Assembly (NCBI GenBank): GCA_963971535.1
Contig: OZ020589.1
Coordinates: forward strand, 96,918,121 to 96,982,120
From: Notolepis coatsorum
Lineage: Eukaryota > Chordata > Actinopteri > Aulopiformes > Paralepididae
Direction: 5' to 3'
Length of the DNA: 64,000 bases
Part shown: in pieces, positions 10,886 to 20,479 of the stretch
Layout of the letters: each line of letters opens with the position of its first letter
How positions within the stretch are numbered: position 1 is the first letter of the stretch
Made by a program: the position numbers and the translations under genes
The notes under the pieces: generated by a model
Seen by the model: the letters and a program-made list of their open reading frames with translations, nothing else
What the model was told of the DNA's origin: nothing
Database searches by the model: none

Positions 10886-11284
10886 TTTTTTTATCCACTT
10901 TTTCTCCCATTTTCTATATTTTCTCCCATCCCAATTTCGTATCATCCAATTCAACCCTCCCCTGTCACGAACACTGTTTCTTGCCTCCCACAAGCCGGCT
11001 GCAATGTGGACTAAGTCATACATAGCACAAGTCCCCTCCGGTACTTGAGGTAACAGCAGTCGCATCTTTTCACCTGCGCAGCTCGATCTCTCAGTGGTGA
11101 GGAGTAACGCGTGGGAGGCTCACGCTGCCCCCGACACTTCCTGATTCTACTGCGCAGGCGCACCAACCGACCTGTAGGAGTCGCTGTCCACAACGCCCGA
11201 TCCCCACCCATCAGTTTCCCACCCCCTAATACGGCCAATGTGTATTAGTATGAACGCCTTGCCCACTACGCCACGTAGCCGCCC
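10886..11284 (-). mobile_element. tRNA-derived SINE, internally deleted
   Basis: Minus-strand copy of the SINE at 9901. The A-rich tail is at 10886-10930 and the tRNA head ends at 11284. The head is shortened: part of the tRNA region containing the B box is missing compared with 53442-53904. It is flanked by TTTCCCATGGTGTTCTT at 10869-10885 and 11285-11301, which is either a 17-bp target duplication or the minisatellite unit itself. Confidence 0.82.
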
Positions 11285-11625
11285 TTTCCCATGGTGTTCT
11301 TATTAGATATCTTAATATCTCTGTTTCCCATGGTGTTCTTATACATTAGATATCTTTATATGTTTTCCATGGTGTTCTTATACATTAGATATCTTCATAT
11401 GTTTTCCATGGTGTTCTTGTACATTAGATATCTTCATATGTGTTCCATGGTGTTCTTGTACATTAGATATATTCATATATGTTTTCCATGGTGTTCTTGT
11501 ACATTAGATATCTTCATATGTTTTCCATGGTGTTCTTGTACATTAGATATCTTCATATATGTTTTCCATGGTGTTCTTGTACATTAGATATCTTCATATG
11601 TTTTCCATGGTGGTCTTATACATTT
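11285..11625. repeat. TTCCATGGTGTTCTT minisatellite, second block
   Basis: Nine or so near-identical units of about 38 bp (TTTTCCATGGTGTTCTTGTA followed by CATTAGATATCTTCATAT). One strand gives an artificial open frame of repeated FLYIRYLHMFSMV, which is not a gene. Confidence 0.9.
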
Positions 11626-11944
11626 TTTTGCAGCAGATCCAGACACAGCTCCTGCAGGCCACATCCCAGCTCTTGTCGCCCCCTGCAAGGAAAGTCAAAC
11701 CGAAAAACCTTTTTCGATGCTTCTCCACTCTTTCTCTCTTGCTGCGGCTGCTCTTCGTCCCTCTAAGTCGGTGCATTTAAGAACCTCCTCAATGATGTCA
11801 CTGATGGCTGCTTTTTTATATATAGCGCTTTTATCCAAAGCGCTTTACAATTTGTTACTCACATTTTACCCATTCACTCATACATTCAAACCGACGGCGG
11901 AGGCAACCATGCAGACTCTAGTTTGACTGGGATGATATTTGGAC
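11626..11944. other. no gene; dispersed repeat 11810-11905
   Basis: No coding region. The segment TATAGCGCTTTTATCCAAAG to about 11905 resembles a widespread fish repeat with this wording, recognised from general familiarity only. Confidence 0.35.
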
Positions 11945-12675
11945 AAATGTTACATTAGCCTCCCACAACCCTAATCATCCACGAATACATTTTAATTATA
12001 TTCATAGGACGTATCTCACACCTAGGAAGCTGTTTGCTATGGGACTGGTGACCGACTCTCGGTGCACTTTGTGCTCTCTGAGGGCCACATATGCACATGT
12101 TTTGTGATTGTCCACCAGTAGCTAGTCTTTGGAAGTCAATAACAACTAAACTTTCAAACATATGTAACCTAACAATCCCACTTATGGTAGCAACACTACT
12201 TCTAAACGATATATCATTACTACCAGCATCCATACAACAAAAGAGAATCATTCTGGCGGACGTTACTGCAGCCAAGAAGCTGATAGCCATGAGGTGGAAG
12301 GAACCTGAGAAACTCACAATGATTAATTGGTCTCTGACACTACTGGATGTTATTTATATGGAAATCTCTACTGCACATGTAATTGGAGTGGGACAGGCCA
12401 GCATTGAGCTGTGGGTCGCAGTGGCAGAGAAGGTTAAGACCACCATATAGCGGCGGAGCAGGGTTGGGGTGTTGGTCCTGGGGGGTCCGGTGATCCTGGG
12501 GCAGGGTGGTGGGAGTGGGGGAGGAAATGTCTAATGTATTTTGTGGTGTTTGTGTTGTTTTTATTTTTAATTATCGTTATTGTAGTTAATATTAGTATTG
12601 GCTTGTGGTGTCTTATGTATTATTGTGTTTTGTTTGTTTTGAAAAAAGGAAAATAAAAAAAGATTTGATAAAAAA
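11945..12675 (+). mobile_element. L1/Tx1-like LINE 3' end
   Basis: A 5'-truncated LINE with ORF2 C-terminus, GC-rich then T-rich 3' UTR, and an A-rich tail (GAAAATAAAAAAAGATTTGA, 12646-12665). A second copy of the same 3' region is at about 54270-54865. The start of homology is uncertain. Confidence 0.65.
12091..12450 (+). pseudogene. LINE ORF2 C-terminal fragment
   Basis: An open frame of 119 residues ends at 12450. It begins with HMFCDCPPVASLW, the cysteine/histidine C-terminal motif of L1/Tx1-like ORF2 proteins; the first half of that motif lies just upstream in another frame. RWKEPEKLTMINW and a short amphipathic end follow. It cannot function alone. Confidence 0.6.
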
Positions 12676-13700
12676 TTAAAATAAAACATTTTCTGAAATG
12701 CAAAAACAAATAAAAACAGAATTTCAAATTAGCTTTTAAAAAAAGAAAAGGGTATACATACAAGAAGAGAAGTATGTTCTCTTGAATGTACTTAAGTATC
12801 TAAAGTAAAAGTATGCATTCTACATGACGTTTGTGTATTCCAGTGCTTGGGAGCATTCATCCTCGATCCATTGACCTCTACAGGTTATGGTCTAAACTAA
12901 GTATAAGTATGTTTTTATCGTTTTCTGCAGCTTTCTTCAGAACGTGATTTATAGCCCTAAATGCATTATATTGATGATCAAATACAGTTTGGTAGGAATC
13001 TGTGCGAGATAAAAAGTTTCAACTGGACGTGGTTCTAGAAGTTTCTACGCATCATCTGATGATGACCGGATGGGCGGGGGATCGTTTATAATTCCGTGGG
13101 CAGCGTTAGATGATTCATGAGTGGGTCATATGTTCATCAGATCAGTTAGTATAGAATACGTTAGAAAATAACGCTGAATCTTACCGTGGCTTCCTCGCGC
13201 CGCTGGCAGATGAGCGTGGAACAGATTTTTTTCTATTATGGGATGTAGAAATGCCCGATCCATTTCCAGGTTGTATAATAGTATACGTCCAAATAACGTT
13301 GTTTATTGAGTTAGGGCGAGCGATCTATTATCCAGTGTTTCAAGATACTGAGATATGAGTACTACCGGTTCAAAGGTTAATATCCGGTTGGCGATCTGCC
13401 GATCGGCCACCAGATGGCGCTCTTGAACCGCTAGAGAGTTGAGAGGAGATCAGCAGTGTGTCTCAGGGCTCCGGAAAGGAAATATGATTTCGATGACAGA
13501 TTTTTGAAATATTGACATCAAAGACGAGTTACGGCGTCTTCGGCAGAATGAGCATGGCTTGGAATGACGTGAAAACTCGTTCCCGGCGATCATAGTGTTA
13601 AAGTGGTATGTGGTCCACTTATGCTGCTCTGATTAAAGGTTAAGTTAAAGTGGTATGTGGTCCAGTTATGCTGCTCTGATTACATCCTCTAAGAGTCTAA
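12676..13700. other. no gene; decayed repeat, 45-bp duplication
   Basis: No ORF. A TAAGTATCTAAAGTAAAAGTA string (12787) and a relative at 14510-14660 ending AATAACACCCCTG look like parts of one DNA element, now split by the Harbinger-like MITE, but its left terminus is not seen. A 45-bp segment (GTTAAAGTGGTATGTGGTCC) is directly repeated at 13599 and 13644. Confidence 0.4.
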
Positions 13701-14411
13701 GGCTACGTTTAGACGAGCGTTTTGTGAACAGTCATCTTGCGGTTTCACTTTTAATTTTACGTTTAGACGAGCGTTTTGGGGTGGAATTCTCTGTGCAGAC
13801 AACGCTATAACGACGGAGCCCCCCGCTGTCACACGATTGGCGCATATGTCACATGACGTGCTGTGAAGACCCGCCCTACTCTGCCTCTGATTCGCAGACT
13901 GTGGATGGGGAATGTGATTGTACCAAAGCAGAGTCACTCACAGACAGTGGGTCCACTCACGCCGCGGGACAGATTCTTGTGTATTTAACCCTTTCACTGC
14001 AACACGACAGCCGGTTGTGTGATAGTAAAGGGTTAACCTTCTGTCGTGTGGCAGTGAAAGGGTTAAAAGTACTGCCAATGTAGCCTTCAGGTGATCTCCG
14101 TTGATAATAGTCAGACATACATGCTTTGTTTACGTCTCGGCTACTGGCGCATACCTGCTACCTGTGACGTAAGCAGTACGCGCGACCAGAGCCGTGACAA
14201 CCCTTTCGTCATCGTTTTAACAGATTTATACGGTTTTACAGTTTAGACGAGAGCGCAAAGCTTTTGCGTTTCTAGGAATTCCACCCTGGAAGGTAGTCTC
14301 ACTTTTTTGCGGTTTCACCCCGTAAAAACGCTGTTTCCGTATAAACGAAAGGCACATCCGAAAAAATATTTTTGCGGATTCACCTGCTAGCGTTTCCGTC
14401 TAAACGGGGCC
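13701..14411. mobile_element. Harbinger-like MITE
   Basis: Terminal repeats GGCTACGTTTAGACG at 13701 and the inverse of GGCCCCGTTTAGACG ending at 14411, flanked by TAA at 13698-13700 and 14412-14414. A three-base TWA duplication points to PIF/Harbinger, although CTAAG (5 bp) is an alternative reading of the flanks. Several GTTTAGACGAGCG palindromes are repeated near both ends. No transposase. Confidence 0.6.
13989..14062. mobile_element. 74-bp piggyBac-like mini-element
   Basis: CCCTTTCACTGCAACACGAC is matched by an inverted copy ending GTGAAAGGG. TTAA lies on both sides (13985-13988 and 14063-14066), the piggyBac target. The element is almost all terminal repeat, forms a hairpin, and lies inside the Harbinger-like MITE. 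Confidence 0.7.
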
Positions 14412-14414
14412 TAA

Positions 14415-15063
14415 GTCGACAGGCTTAAAATATGAAAGTGTATAATGTTTATATATTTTTGCCATGTCTTATATGCAAAATTCTTTTCTTCTAGTAACTG
14501 ATGGGTTCAGATAAATGTAGTGGAGTAAAAAGTACAATATTTCCTTTGAAATGTAATGGAGTAAAAGTATAAAGTTCCCTAAAATGAAAATAGTCACGTA
14601 AAGTACAAGTAGCTCGAAATTGTTTAAGTACAGACTAGTACTCGAGTAAAAATAACACCCCTGGTAACCTCAGTGTTTTATGAGTCGAAATAAAGGTTTG
14701 AAATGAAAAGTTGTCCTGCTGTTTTGGGAATCTGAAAGAACTGAGTCCAGGTTGTTTTCATACTGTGACACTTTTCACCATCACTTAGTCTGATTAATGA
14801 TATCTATCATCGTACACTATGATTTGTTTATCTGTTTCTCTTTTTGTTGTCTTTTTTATTATCTTTTGTATATATATATGTCAAATTAACAGATATATTT
14901 TAGATTAATTTTTTATAAATGAAAAATATTTTCATTCGTTAAAAAAATTGGATGGATAGTACTTTTATCCATCCATTTCCATTGTCATGAAAATCTCATA
15001 CTGCTTTTTTGGAAAAACTCTCCCTCTATGTATCATTGTGAAATGTACTACATGTTGCATTTT
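14415..15063. other. no gene; AT-rich
   Basis: The segment 14500-14662 is the right part of a decayed DNA element ending CACCCCTG. The rest is AT-rich with no ORF. Confidence 0.4.
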
Positions 15064-15263
15064 NNNNNNNNNNNNNNNNNNNNNNNNNNNNNNNNNNNNN
15101 NNNNNNNNNNNNNNNNNNNNNNNNNNNNNNNNNNNNNNNNNNNNNNNNNNNNNNNNNNNNNNNNNNNNNNNNNNNNNNNNNNNNNNNNNNNNNNNNNNNN
15201 NNNNNNNNNNNNNNNNNNNNNNNNNNNNNNNNNNNNNNNNNNNNNNNNNNNNNNNNNNNNNNN
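15064..15263. other. assembly gap, 200 N
   Basis: Exactly 200 unknown bases, a conventional placeholder rather than a measured length. It abuts a tandem repeat (15436-15735), which may explain the break. Confidence 0.99.
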
Positions 15264-15435
15264 TACAGAATACTTTTATCCAAAATGCTTCTTACTGTTA
15301 CTGTTAGAGACTGTGCTAGACAAGATAAGTATGAAATAAAATAGTATAGCATGTAAAATAGAAGTAAAAATAGAGGTCACGCTGTTCAGTATATACATAT
15401 GTACAATGTTCGATGCAGAATAGAAGTAACTGAGT
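15264..15435 (-). mobile_element. LINE-like 3' fragment bordering the gap
   Basis: Closely similar to 16872-17058 (TACAGAATACTTTTATCCAA, GACTGTGCTAGACAAGATA and GTACAATGTTCGATGCAGAA in the same order), so both are copies of one dispersed repeat. Orientation is inferred from the copy next to the minus-strand RT at 20480. Confidence 0.5.
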
Positions 15436-15735
15436 TACCATACAATATACAATATACTATGCAATGTACAATACAATACGCTATAGTGCAAAGCAGAAAT
15501 GGGATGAGGTACAATTTACAGTAAGGTGTACGAGTTGCAGTGCAAATGCTTCTTACTGGCGCGCTCCAGAGACTGTTACTGTACCATACAATATACAATA
15601 TACTATGCAATGTACTAATATACAATACGCTATAGTGCAAAGCAGAAATGGGATGAGGTACAATTTACAGTAAGGTGTACGAGTTGCAGTGCAAATGCTT
15701 CTTACTGGCGCGCTCCAGAGACTGTTACTGTACCA
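15436..15735. repeat. two tandem units of about 146-149 bp
   Basis: Units start TACCATACAATATACAATAT at 15436 and 15582, and a third begins at 15731. The second unit has a 3-bp insertion near 15613. Each contains GGCGCGCTCCAGAGACTGTT. Confidence 0.9.
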
Positions 15736-16174
15736 TACAGTAAGAAGCATTTTGGATAAAAGTATTCTGTACTTCTGTATGACAACAATGTATGCCTTTC
15801 AAATGTTAAATGATAAATGATTAAATGATACACACTGAAATCTACGCTCTCTCATCCTGCTTTCCACAACGCGACAATATTATTAAACAGCAGCTCTGTC
15901 ATTGAAGTGGGAAAAGTGAGCATTAAACAGCAGCTCTGTCATTGAAGTGGGAAAAGTGATTAAACAGCAGCGCGTCTGCACTCAGAAGATGGCGTGACAA
16001 TATTGCTCTGGCGTTGAAGTGGGAAAGCGGCAGTGAAACACAGCAGCGTGTAGCGGCGCCTCTGCCGCTGTCGCGGGGGCGTGCCACGCGTGTCACGTGG
16101 CCGTCGCGGCCAATCAGGCTAACCCGGAAACCGAAATCCGACTAAATCCGTTGCGGAAGTGATACACGCATACT
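15736..16174. other. no gene; 40-bp repeat and GC-rich patch
   Basis: At 15882-15970 a unit starting ATTAAACAGCAGCTCTGTCA repeats at 38-40 bp. The interval 16010-16165 is CpG-rich, with GTCACGTGGCC (E-box CACGTG) and CCAATCAGG (CCAAT box, 16110). No ORF follows. Confidence 0.5.
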
Positions 16175-16228
16175 GCACTGTACCCATTCTGCAATCTGTT
16201 AATAAACTTTTCAATCAATCAATCAATA
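16175..16228 (+). mobile_element. LINE 3' end, (TCAA)n tail
   Basis: Only the last 50 bp of the (TCAA)-tail LINE family: CTGTACCCATTCTGCAATCT, TTAATAAAC and (TCAA)n. Confidence 0.7.
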
Positions 16229-16325
16229 CCTGAGTGGCTCCACCTAGAGCGCCCTCTAGTGGAAACAGATATATATGCAGTTAGACAGTTAATAACAATC
16301 CTACACAGAACCTCTGACTTCAACA
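16229..16325 (-). mobile_element. Copia LTR fragment
   Basis: Matches the distal part of the Copia LTR at 25930-26022 (GAGCGCCCTCTAGTGGAAAC, ATATATGCAGTTAGACAGTT, ending TTCAACA). It is the U3 start of a minus-strand LTR; the rest is missing. It retains the CTCF-like motif at 16249-16262 on the minus strand. Confidence 0.75.
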
Positions 16326-16830
16326 CTATGGCTCAGCTTCTTCCCCCAGGCCATCAGAACATTGAACACTGAACTCTCCACACACAAGTACACATTAGCA
16401 CACACATACACACACACACAACACACATGCTGCATTCGCTCACACACAAACGGTCACTTTAAACAAAATGGAAAGGACACTTTAAAGGAAAGAGGAAAAT
16501 AAAGGTCACTTTAAGGAAAGAACTGATGTGGTTCTTGTATAGTATATAGTTTAGAAATAGCAAGTATAGCATACGGATAATAGAGTAAAAACTGTATATT
16601 GTATAGGAGTGTACATAGGACCCAGTGCCATAAATCCGTAGCATCTCAGGACTTTAGCATGTCTATTTTATCATGCCTATTTTATGTCTATTTTATTACC
16701 TGTTTATTATGTCTATTTTATTATTTAGTATTATTGCACAATCAAAGCGGGCATGGCCACCCACAATGTATGCCCTGGTATGTATGTGACAAATAAACCT
16801 CTTGAATCTTGAATCTTGATCTAACCAGAA
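16326..16830 (+). mobile_element. LINE 3' fragment, TTGAATC tail
   Basis: Begins with decayed coding sequence (CAGCTTCTTCCCCCAGGCCA, the common QLLPPGHQ-type ORF end), then a long 3' UTR with TCTATTTTATTA repeats. AAATAAACCTCTTGAATCTT then repeats at the end. The family matches the reverse fragment at 10556-10835. Confidence 0.6.
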
Positions 16831-16849
16831 TGCAAGTTTCAAGTTCAAG

Positions 16850-17246
16850 TTCAAGTTTCTTTAATAGTTGTCATACAGAAGTACAGAATACTTTTATACA
16901 AAATGCTTCTTACTGTTACGCTCCAGAGACTGTGCTAGACAAGATAGTATGAAATAAAATAGTATAGCATGTAAAATAGAAGTACAAAAAGGTCACAGTG
17001 TTCAGTATAGACATATGCAATATGCAATATGCATGTACAATGTTCGATGCAGAATAGAAGTAACTGAAGGACAAAGTAACAAAGGAGCAGTAAAGTGCAT
17101 TGTACAGTGTAACATGTGAATAATGTGGAGTATATGCCATGAAGCTACAGAGTAAATATACTAAGATAATTTATGTACAATATTATTATATACAGTGGTA
17201 CAAGTATGAATGCACTATGCATTCCTCAGTCTCCTCGGATGACCGC
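16850..17246 (-). mobile_element. minus LINE 3' portion, separated from its RT
   Basis: Dispersed repeat also seen at 15264-15435. Its right edge (CTCCTCGGATGACCG) joins in frame with the RT fragment starting at 20480. With the intervening 3.2 kb left out, the minus strand reads FADDTT directly into VIRGD. It is therefore the distal part of the same LINE. Confidence 0.55.
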
Positions 17247-18175
17247 TAGGGTGACCACGTCCCACGTCCCAATAAACCAAATGTGGGACAAAGGGTATGT
17301 TTGTGAGGGACCATGTGGGACACCCTCCCCCCCAGCGCGCAGCCCCCCTGCCCTTTTGGTGGACTGTCCCTGTCCCCTCCTTCAAGGCTCATCCACCACT
17401 GTCCTCATTAAAATGACCAGAAGCCTAATATGTTTTGCCCGTATTAATTTTATTTTTATTTTCCTTTTGTCTCTAATGGGTGTCAAAATAATAATAATAA
17501 TAATAAATAATACTCAAAATTAATTAAATAAATTAAATGACCACCCAGACTTACAATCACTTATCAAACAGAGCAGGAACAGTAACAAAAGTCTCAACTC
17601 ACAAGTCCAGGGATTCAGGGAATGAGCAGGGGGGAGGAAGGATGAGGGGGAACTTGCAGTGATGATTGGAAAGCTCAACAGAGCAGGAACAGTAACAAAA
17701 GTCTCAACTCACAAGTCCAGGGATTCAGGGAATGAGCACTCTGACTGCAGGAAGTTGAGCATGTGATTATCAAAAATATGTGTGCAGTATATTATTCATA
17801 TATTTTAGTGAAATATATGGCAATATCCATTCCCACCATATCATAATATATGGAAATAGAATAATATACACACCAATATAATTCCCTTTGATAATATATT
17901 TTTATTGTAATAAATTGAATAATATATTGGCAATACTCCCACTATATTCCTAATATATTTGCAATATATTTCATTTCCCTTAGGGAATCTACACCTTCAT
18001 ACACACATGAATTTAACACACCTTTGGTTGTTTCCTCCCGTGGCTTAACCGCTGGCGTTTAGAGTTCTCTGAGACAACTCAACTTTTAATGTTTTAACTT
18101 TTAATGTTTTTTTTTAAAGTTTTTTTTAATGTTTTTTAATTTAAGAAAAAAAATAATACATGTTCAAAAATAAAC
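17247..18175. other. no gene; 58-bp direct duplication
   Basis: A 58-bp segment (AGAGCAGGAACAGTAACAAA onward) is present at 17572 and 17683. (AAT)n lies at 17487-17507. 17760-17980 is AT-rich with AATATATT-type words. No coding sequence. Confidence 0.5.
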
Positions 18176-18177
18176 GT

Positions 18178-18205
18178 TTTCATTCATTCATTCATTCATT
18201 CATTC
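18178..18205. repeat. (ATTC)n microsatellite
   Basis: Six to seven ATTC units directly follow the stop codon side of the minus-strand BED-finger ORF. It may be a retroposition tail. Confidence 0.85.
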
Positions 18206-18590
18206 AACTCTCCACCAAAGCAGGGGCTAGCACGTCGGTTACGATGGCTGCTGCCTTGGTCCGACCACAGGCCATTGTCTTGGCTATGTCAGAGTCAGGG
18301 AAAATGGTAGGGGCTAGCTTGGTACCACAGTCTGCTGATCTGTATGACTGGGCATGTTGGACAGTGTGGTAAACAGTTGTTACCTCTGCAGCAGTTATTT
18401 TGTCTGCTTGTCCAACGTCTTTTGGTCGGAGAAATGCGAACATGGATTTTGACGTCTCTTTTTGTGTAACCCGTTTCTTGTGGGACTCAGCTTGTCTATG
18501 TCGTTTTATATCAAATTTCCCCCGTGCCCAATAGAGAACGAACTATTGCAAAGTTCACAATTCTCGAAGTCAACTTCCTGTCTGTTGTTG
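18204..18590 (-). pseudogene. BED-type zinc finger / hAT-transposase-like N-terminal fragment
   Basis: The minus-strand frame is open from at least 18590 to the stop at 18204. It begins with a zinc finger of form C-x2-C ... H-x5-H (CELCNSSF, then FDIKRHRQAESHKK), followed by SMFAFLRPKD and KITAAEVTTVYHTVQHAQSY. Then come CGTKLAPTIFPDSD and GRTKAAAIVTDVLAP. This order resembles the N-terminal part of fish hAT-derived proteins, where the finger binds DNA. The catalytic and dimerisation parts are absent. No in-frame ATG was found before the finger; the internal ATG at 18443 would skip it. An (ATTC)n run follows the stop. A single-exon remnant is most likely. Confidence 0.55.
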
Positions 18591-18599
18591 CTAGGCAAC
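18587..18599. promoter_or_regulatory. RFX X-box-like palindrome
   Basis: GTTGCTAGGCAAC fits the X-box pattern (RYYNYY-N-RRNRAC) bound by RFX factors. It lies between the divergent BED-finger and THAP fragments, 120 bp upstream of the THAP ATG. Confidence 0.45.
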
Positions 18600-18718
18600 T
18601 GCGGCGTGGGGGAAACATGCACCCCAGGTACATTGTGTACGGTTCATTTAGTGCAGAAACGGATCGGAAAAGCGGCAAATTAAACACAATCAAGGGTAAT
18701 TTTCTTCAGTGCATCACA

Positions 18719-18925
18719 ATGCCAAAGAGCTGCTGTGTTACGCTTTGTACTAGTAATAACATAATCAAAAATCCAAATAGAAAGTTTTATATAATACCAG
18801 TTGAGGCATCACGGATAGCTGGCGGCTATAGGGCACATGTAGACTCAGACGGGAGAGTCGATCAAAGCAGACCCTGGCCCCCAAGTCAAATCATACGTAT
18901 GTCTGCTCTACCCATTTCATAACAG
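18719..18925 (+). pseudogene. THAP-type zinc finger exon, frameshifted
   Basis: The ATG at 18719 begins MPKSCCVTLCTSN, the usual start of a THAP finger (C-x2-4-C), followed by NPNRKFYIIP. The second half (C-S-x-H-F: CSTHFITG) reads at 18904-18925 but in another frame, so one frameshift separates the two zinc-binding halves. A good splice donor (AACAG|GTGAG, 18925/18926) closes the exon where THAP genes and P-element-like transposons often have an intron. THAP domains bind DNA. No downstream exon was recognised. Confidence 0.6.
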
Positions 18926-19072
18926 GTGAGAATAAGGAACAAATATGTATATCGTAAATAAAGTTTTATTGGCTGTGAGGCTGTAAACAGCAGACAAATG
19001 TTAGCTGCTAGCTACTTCACCATATAACGTTAGTCCATTCTCTTCAAATAGCCTACATGCCTTTTTTTCCGC

Positions 19073-19510
19073 CTTAGAATCACCAGAAAGGCTTTCGAAA
19101 TAGTGAAATGCCATGTTGGCCTCAATATTTTCAAAACAAATTATATGAAAAGGTTAGTCTGATGCTGTTAGTTTGACGTTAGCTATCCTGTTAGCCTGCT
19201 GCTGTTAACCTGATGTTACTGTATGTTAGCTATCCTGTTAGCCTGCTGCTGTTAACCTGATGTTACTGTATGTTAGCTATCCTGTTAGCCTGGCGTTACT
19301 GTATGTTAGCTATCCTGTTAGCCTGGTGCTGTTAGCCTGACGTTACTGTATTCTCGAAGTCAACTTCCTGTCTTTTTAACTTTCTGTCTAAGTGCATGTC
19401 TATGGTTTGGGGGGAAACATGCACTTAGAATCACCAGAAAGGTTTTCGAAATAGTGAAATGCCATGTTGGCCTCAATATTTTCAAAACAAATTATATGAA
19501 AAGGTTATGA
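19073..19510. repeat. direct duplication with TTAGCTATCCTGTTAGCC minisatellite
   Basis: An 84-bp block (CTTAGAATCACCAGAAAGGC to AAAAGGTTA) occurs at 19073-19156 and again at 19424-19507. Between them are four units of about 50 bp containing TGTTAGCTATCCTGTTAGCC. TTCTCGAAGTCAACTTCCTG (19353) also repeats text at 18562. The region upstream of the BED and THAP fragments has thus been partly duplicated. Confidence 0.8.
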
Positions 19511-19599
19511 AATTAACAAGTATGTGATCAAATGTAATAAAAACGGAGATCAACGCATACATTTGATCAGTAGAAATCCGTTTGTTTCCCCAATACCAA

Positions 19600-19622
19600 G
19601 ATGGCGGCGGTCTCGTGACGTC
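19600..19622. promoter_or_regulatory. YY1-like and CRE-like sites
   Basis: AAGATGGCGGCGG (YY1-type) is followed by GTGACGTCAG (CRE) in a CpG-rich stretch. These are common in vertebrate promoters, but no transcript start or gene is apparent downstream. Confidence 0.3.
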
Positions 19623-19919
19623 AGAGTGTCTTCGAGAATAAACCCTCTCTGCATCCCCCTCGACATTTCTCACCCATGGGTATTCTGTTTTCCATTCGCT
19701 ATACGGTAACTATACACCTCCTCTTTTTGTTTGGTGTGTCCTGCATTTTTTAAAGTACAAGTGTGTTCTAGCTGTCAGTGTCTTCTTCTTCTTAATGGCG
19801 GGTCGCACGAGCTGTCAGTGTCACTCAGCTTTTTGCTATCGCGGAGATTTCAAATAGGCTTAAACGCGCGTGCAGTGCTACTATGTCAATAAACAGAGAG
19901 CCCATCCGGCCGCCTGATT

Positions 19920-20315
19920 GCTTTTACCAAACGGTTCGTGTTTCCGCGTTCCCGTTTTGCGCTCTGATTGGCCACTGACGTTTCTGGTCATGTGACATGT
20001 GCGCCCAATCGTGTGACGGCAAGTACTTTGGACGGTTAAGCTTAGGCGCTCTTTCGAAGTTGGTTAAGGTTAGAGTTTGTCTTAGAGCAGGGTGATATCG
20101 TGTGACGGCAAGTTCTTTCGCCGGTTAAGCTTAGGCACTCTTTCGAAGTTGGTTAAGGTTAGAGTGTGGATCGTAGGCGTTAGGTAGTTTGCTGCTGGTC
20201 GAGGCGGAAATGGGCGCGTCATGCGATTGGGCGCACATGTCACATGACCAGACACGTGCTTGGCCAATCAGAGCGCAAAACGGGAACGCGGAAACACGAA
20301 CCGTTTGGTAAAAGC
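19920..20315. repeat. inverted repeat with 92-bp arms
   Basis: The left arm 19920-20011 and right arm 20224-20315 are near-perfect reverse complements (GCTTTTACCAAACGGTTCGT ... CGCCCAATCG), except around 19978. Each arm holds a CCAAT box in mirrored orientation. The 212-bp centre has two direct repeats of 68 bp (20010-20077 and 20098-20165, beginning TCGTGTGACGGCAAGT). It is CpG-rich throughout. No ORF. Confidence 0.85.
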
Positions 20316-20479
20316 ATAGACGCCATCCGGCCAGCGGCCGCCTCTTCACATTGGCTGGGGGGGGGACATTCGCGCAGATGACAACCAATAAGAGGGACAT
20401 GGTCTCAATTTGCGTGACGCGTGAAAAGAGACAGTTTTGCTGCGCAATCACGCACAATGCGTGACATCTGGTCACCCTA

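Larger units (their letters stand above)
17247..20479. mobile_element. 3.2-kb insertion in a minus-strand LINE
   Basis: Inverted ends TAGGGTGACCA at 17247 and TGGTCACCCTA ending at 20479. The LINE frame reconnects when it is left out, so this is a true insertion. The flanks share only CCG, so the superfamily is open: hAT-like ends, but no 8-bp duplication. It contains AT-rich sequence, a BED-finger ORF, a THAP fragment, minisatellites and a long inverted repeat. Confidence 0.55.

Noticed and set aside
11291..11780. Open frames with repeated FLYIRYLHMFSMV
   Set aside because: Direct translation of a 38-bp minisatellite in several frames; no protein signature.
14987..15352. ORFs spanning the N run
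   Set aside because: Unknown bases prevent stop codons from being seen; artefact of the gap.
17247..20479. A standard hAT element
   Set aside because: Termini resemble hAT, but the 8 bases on each side (ATGACCGC and CCGTTGTG) do not match, so the superfamily was left open.
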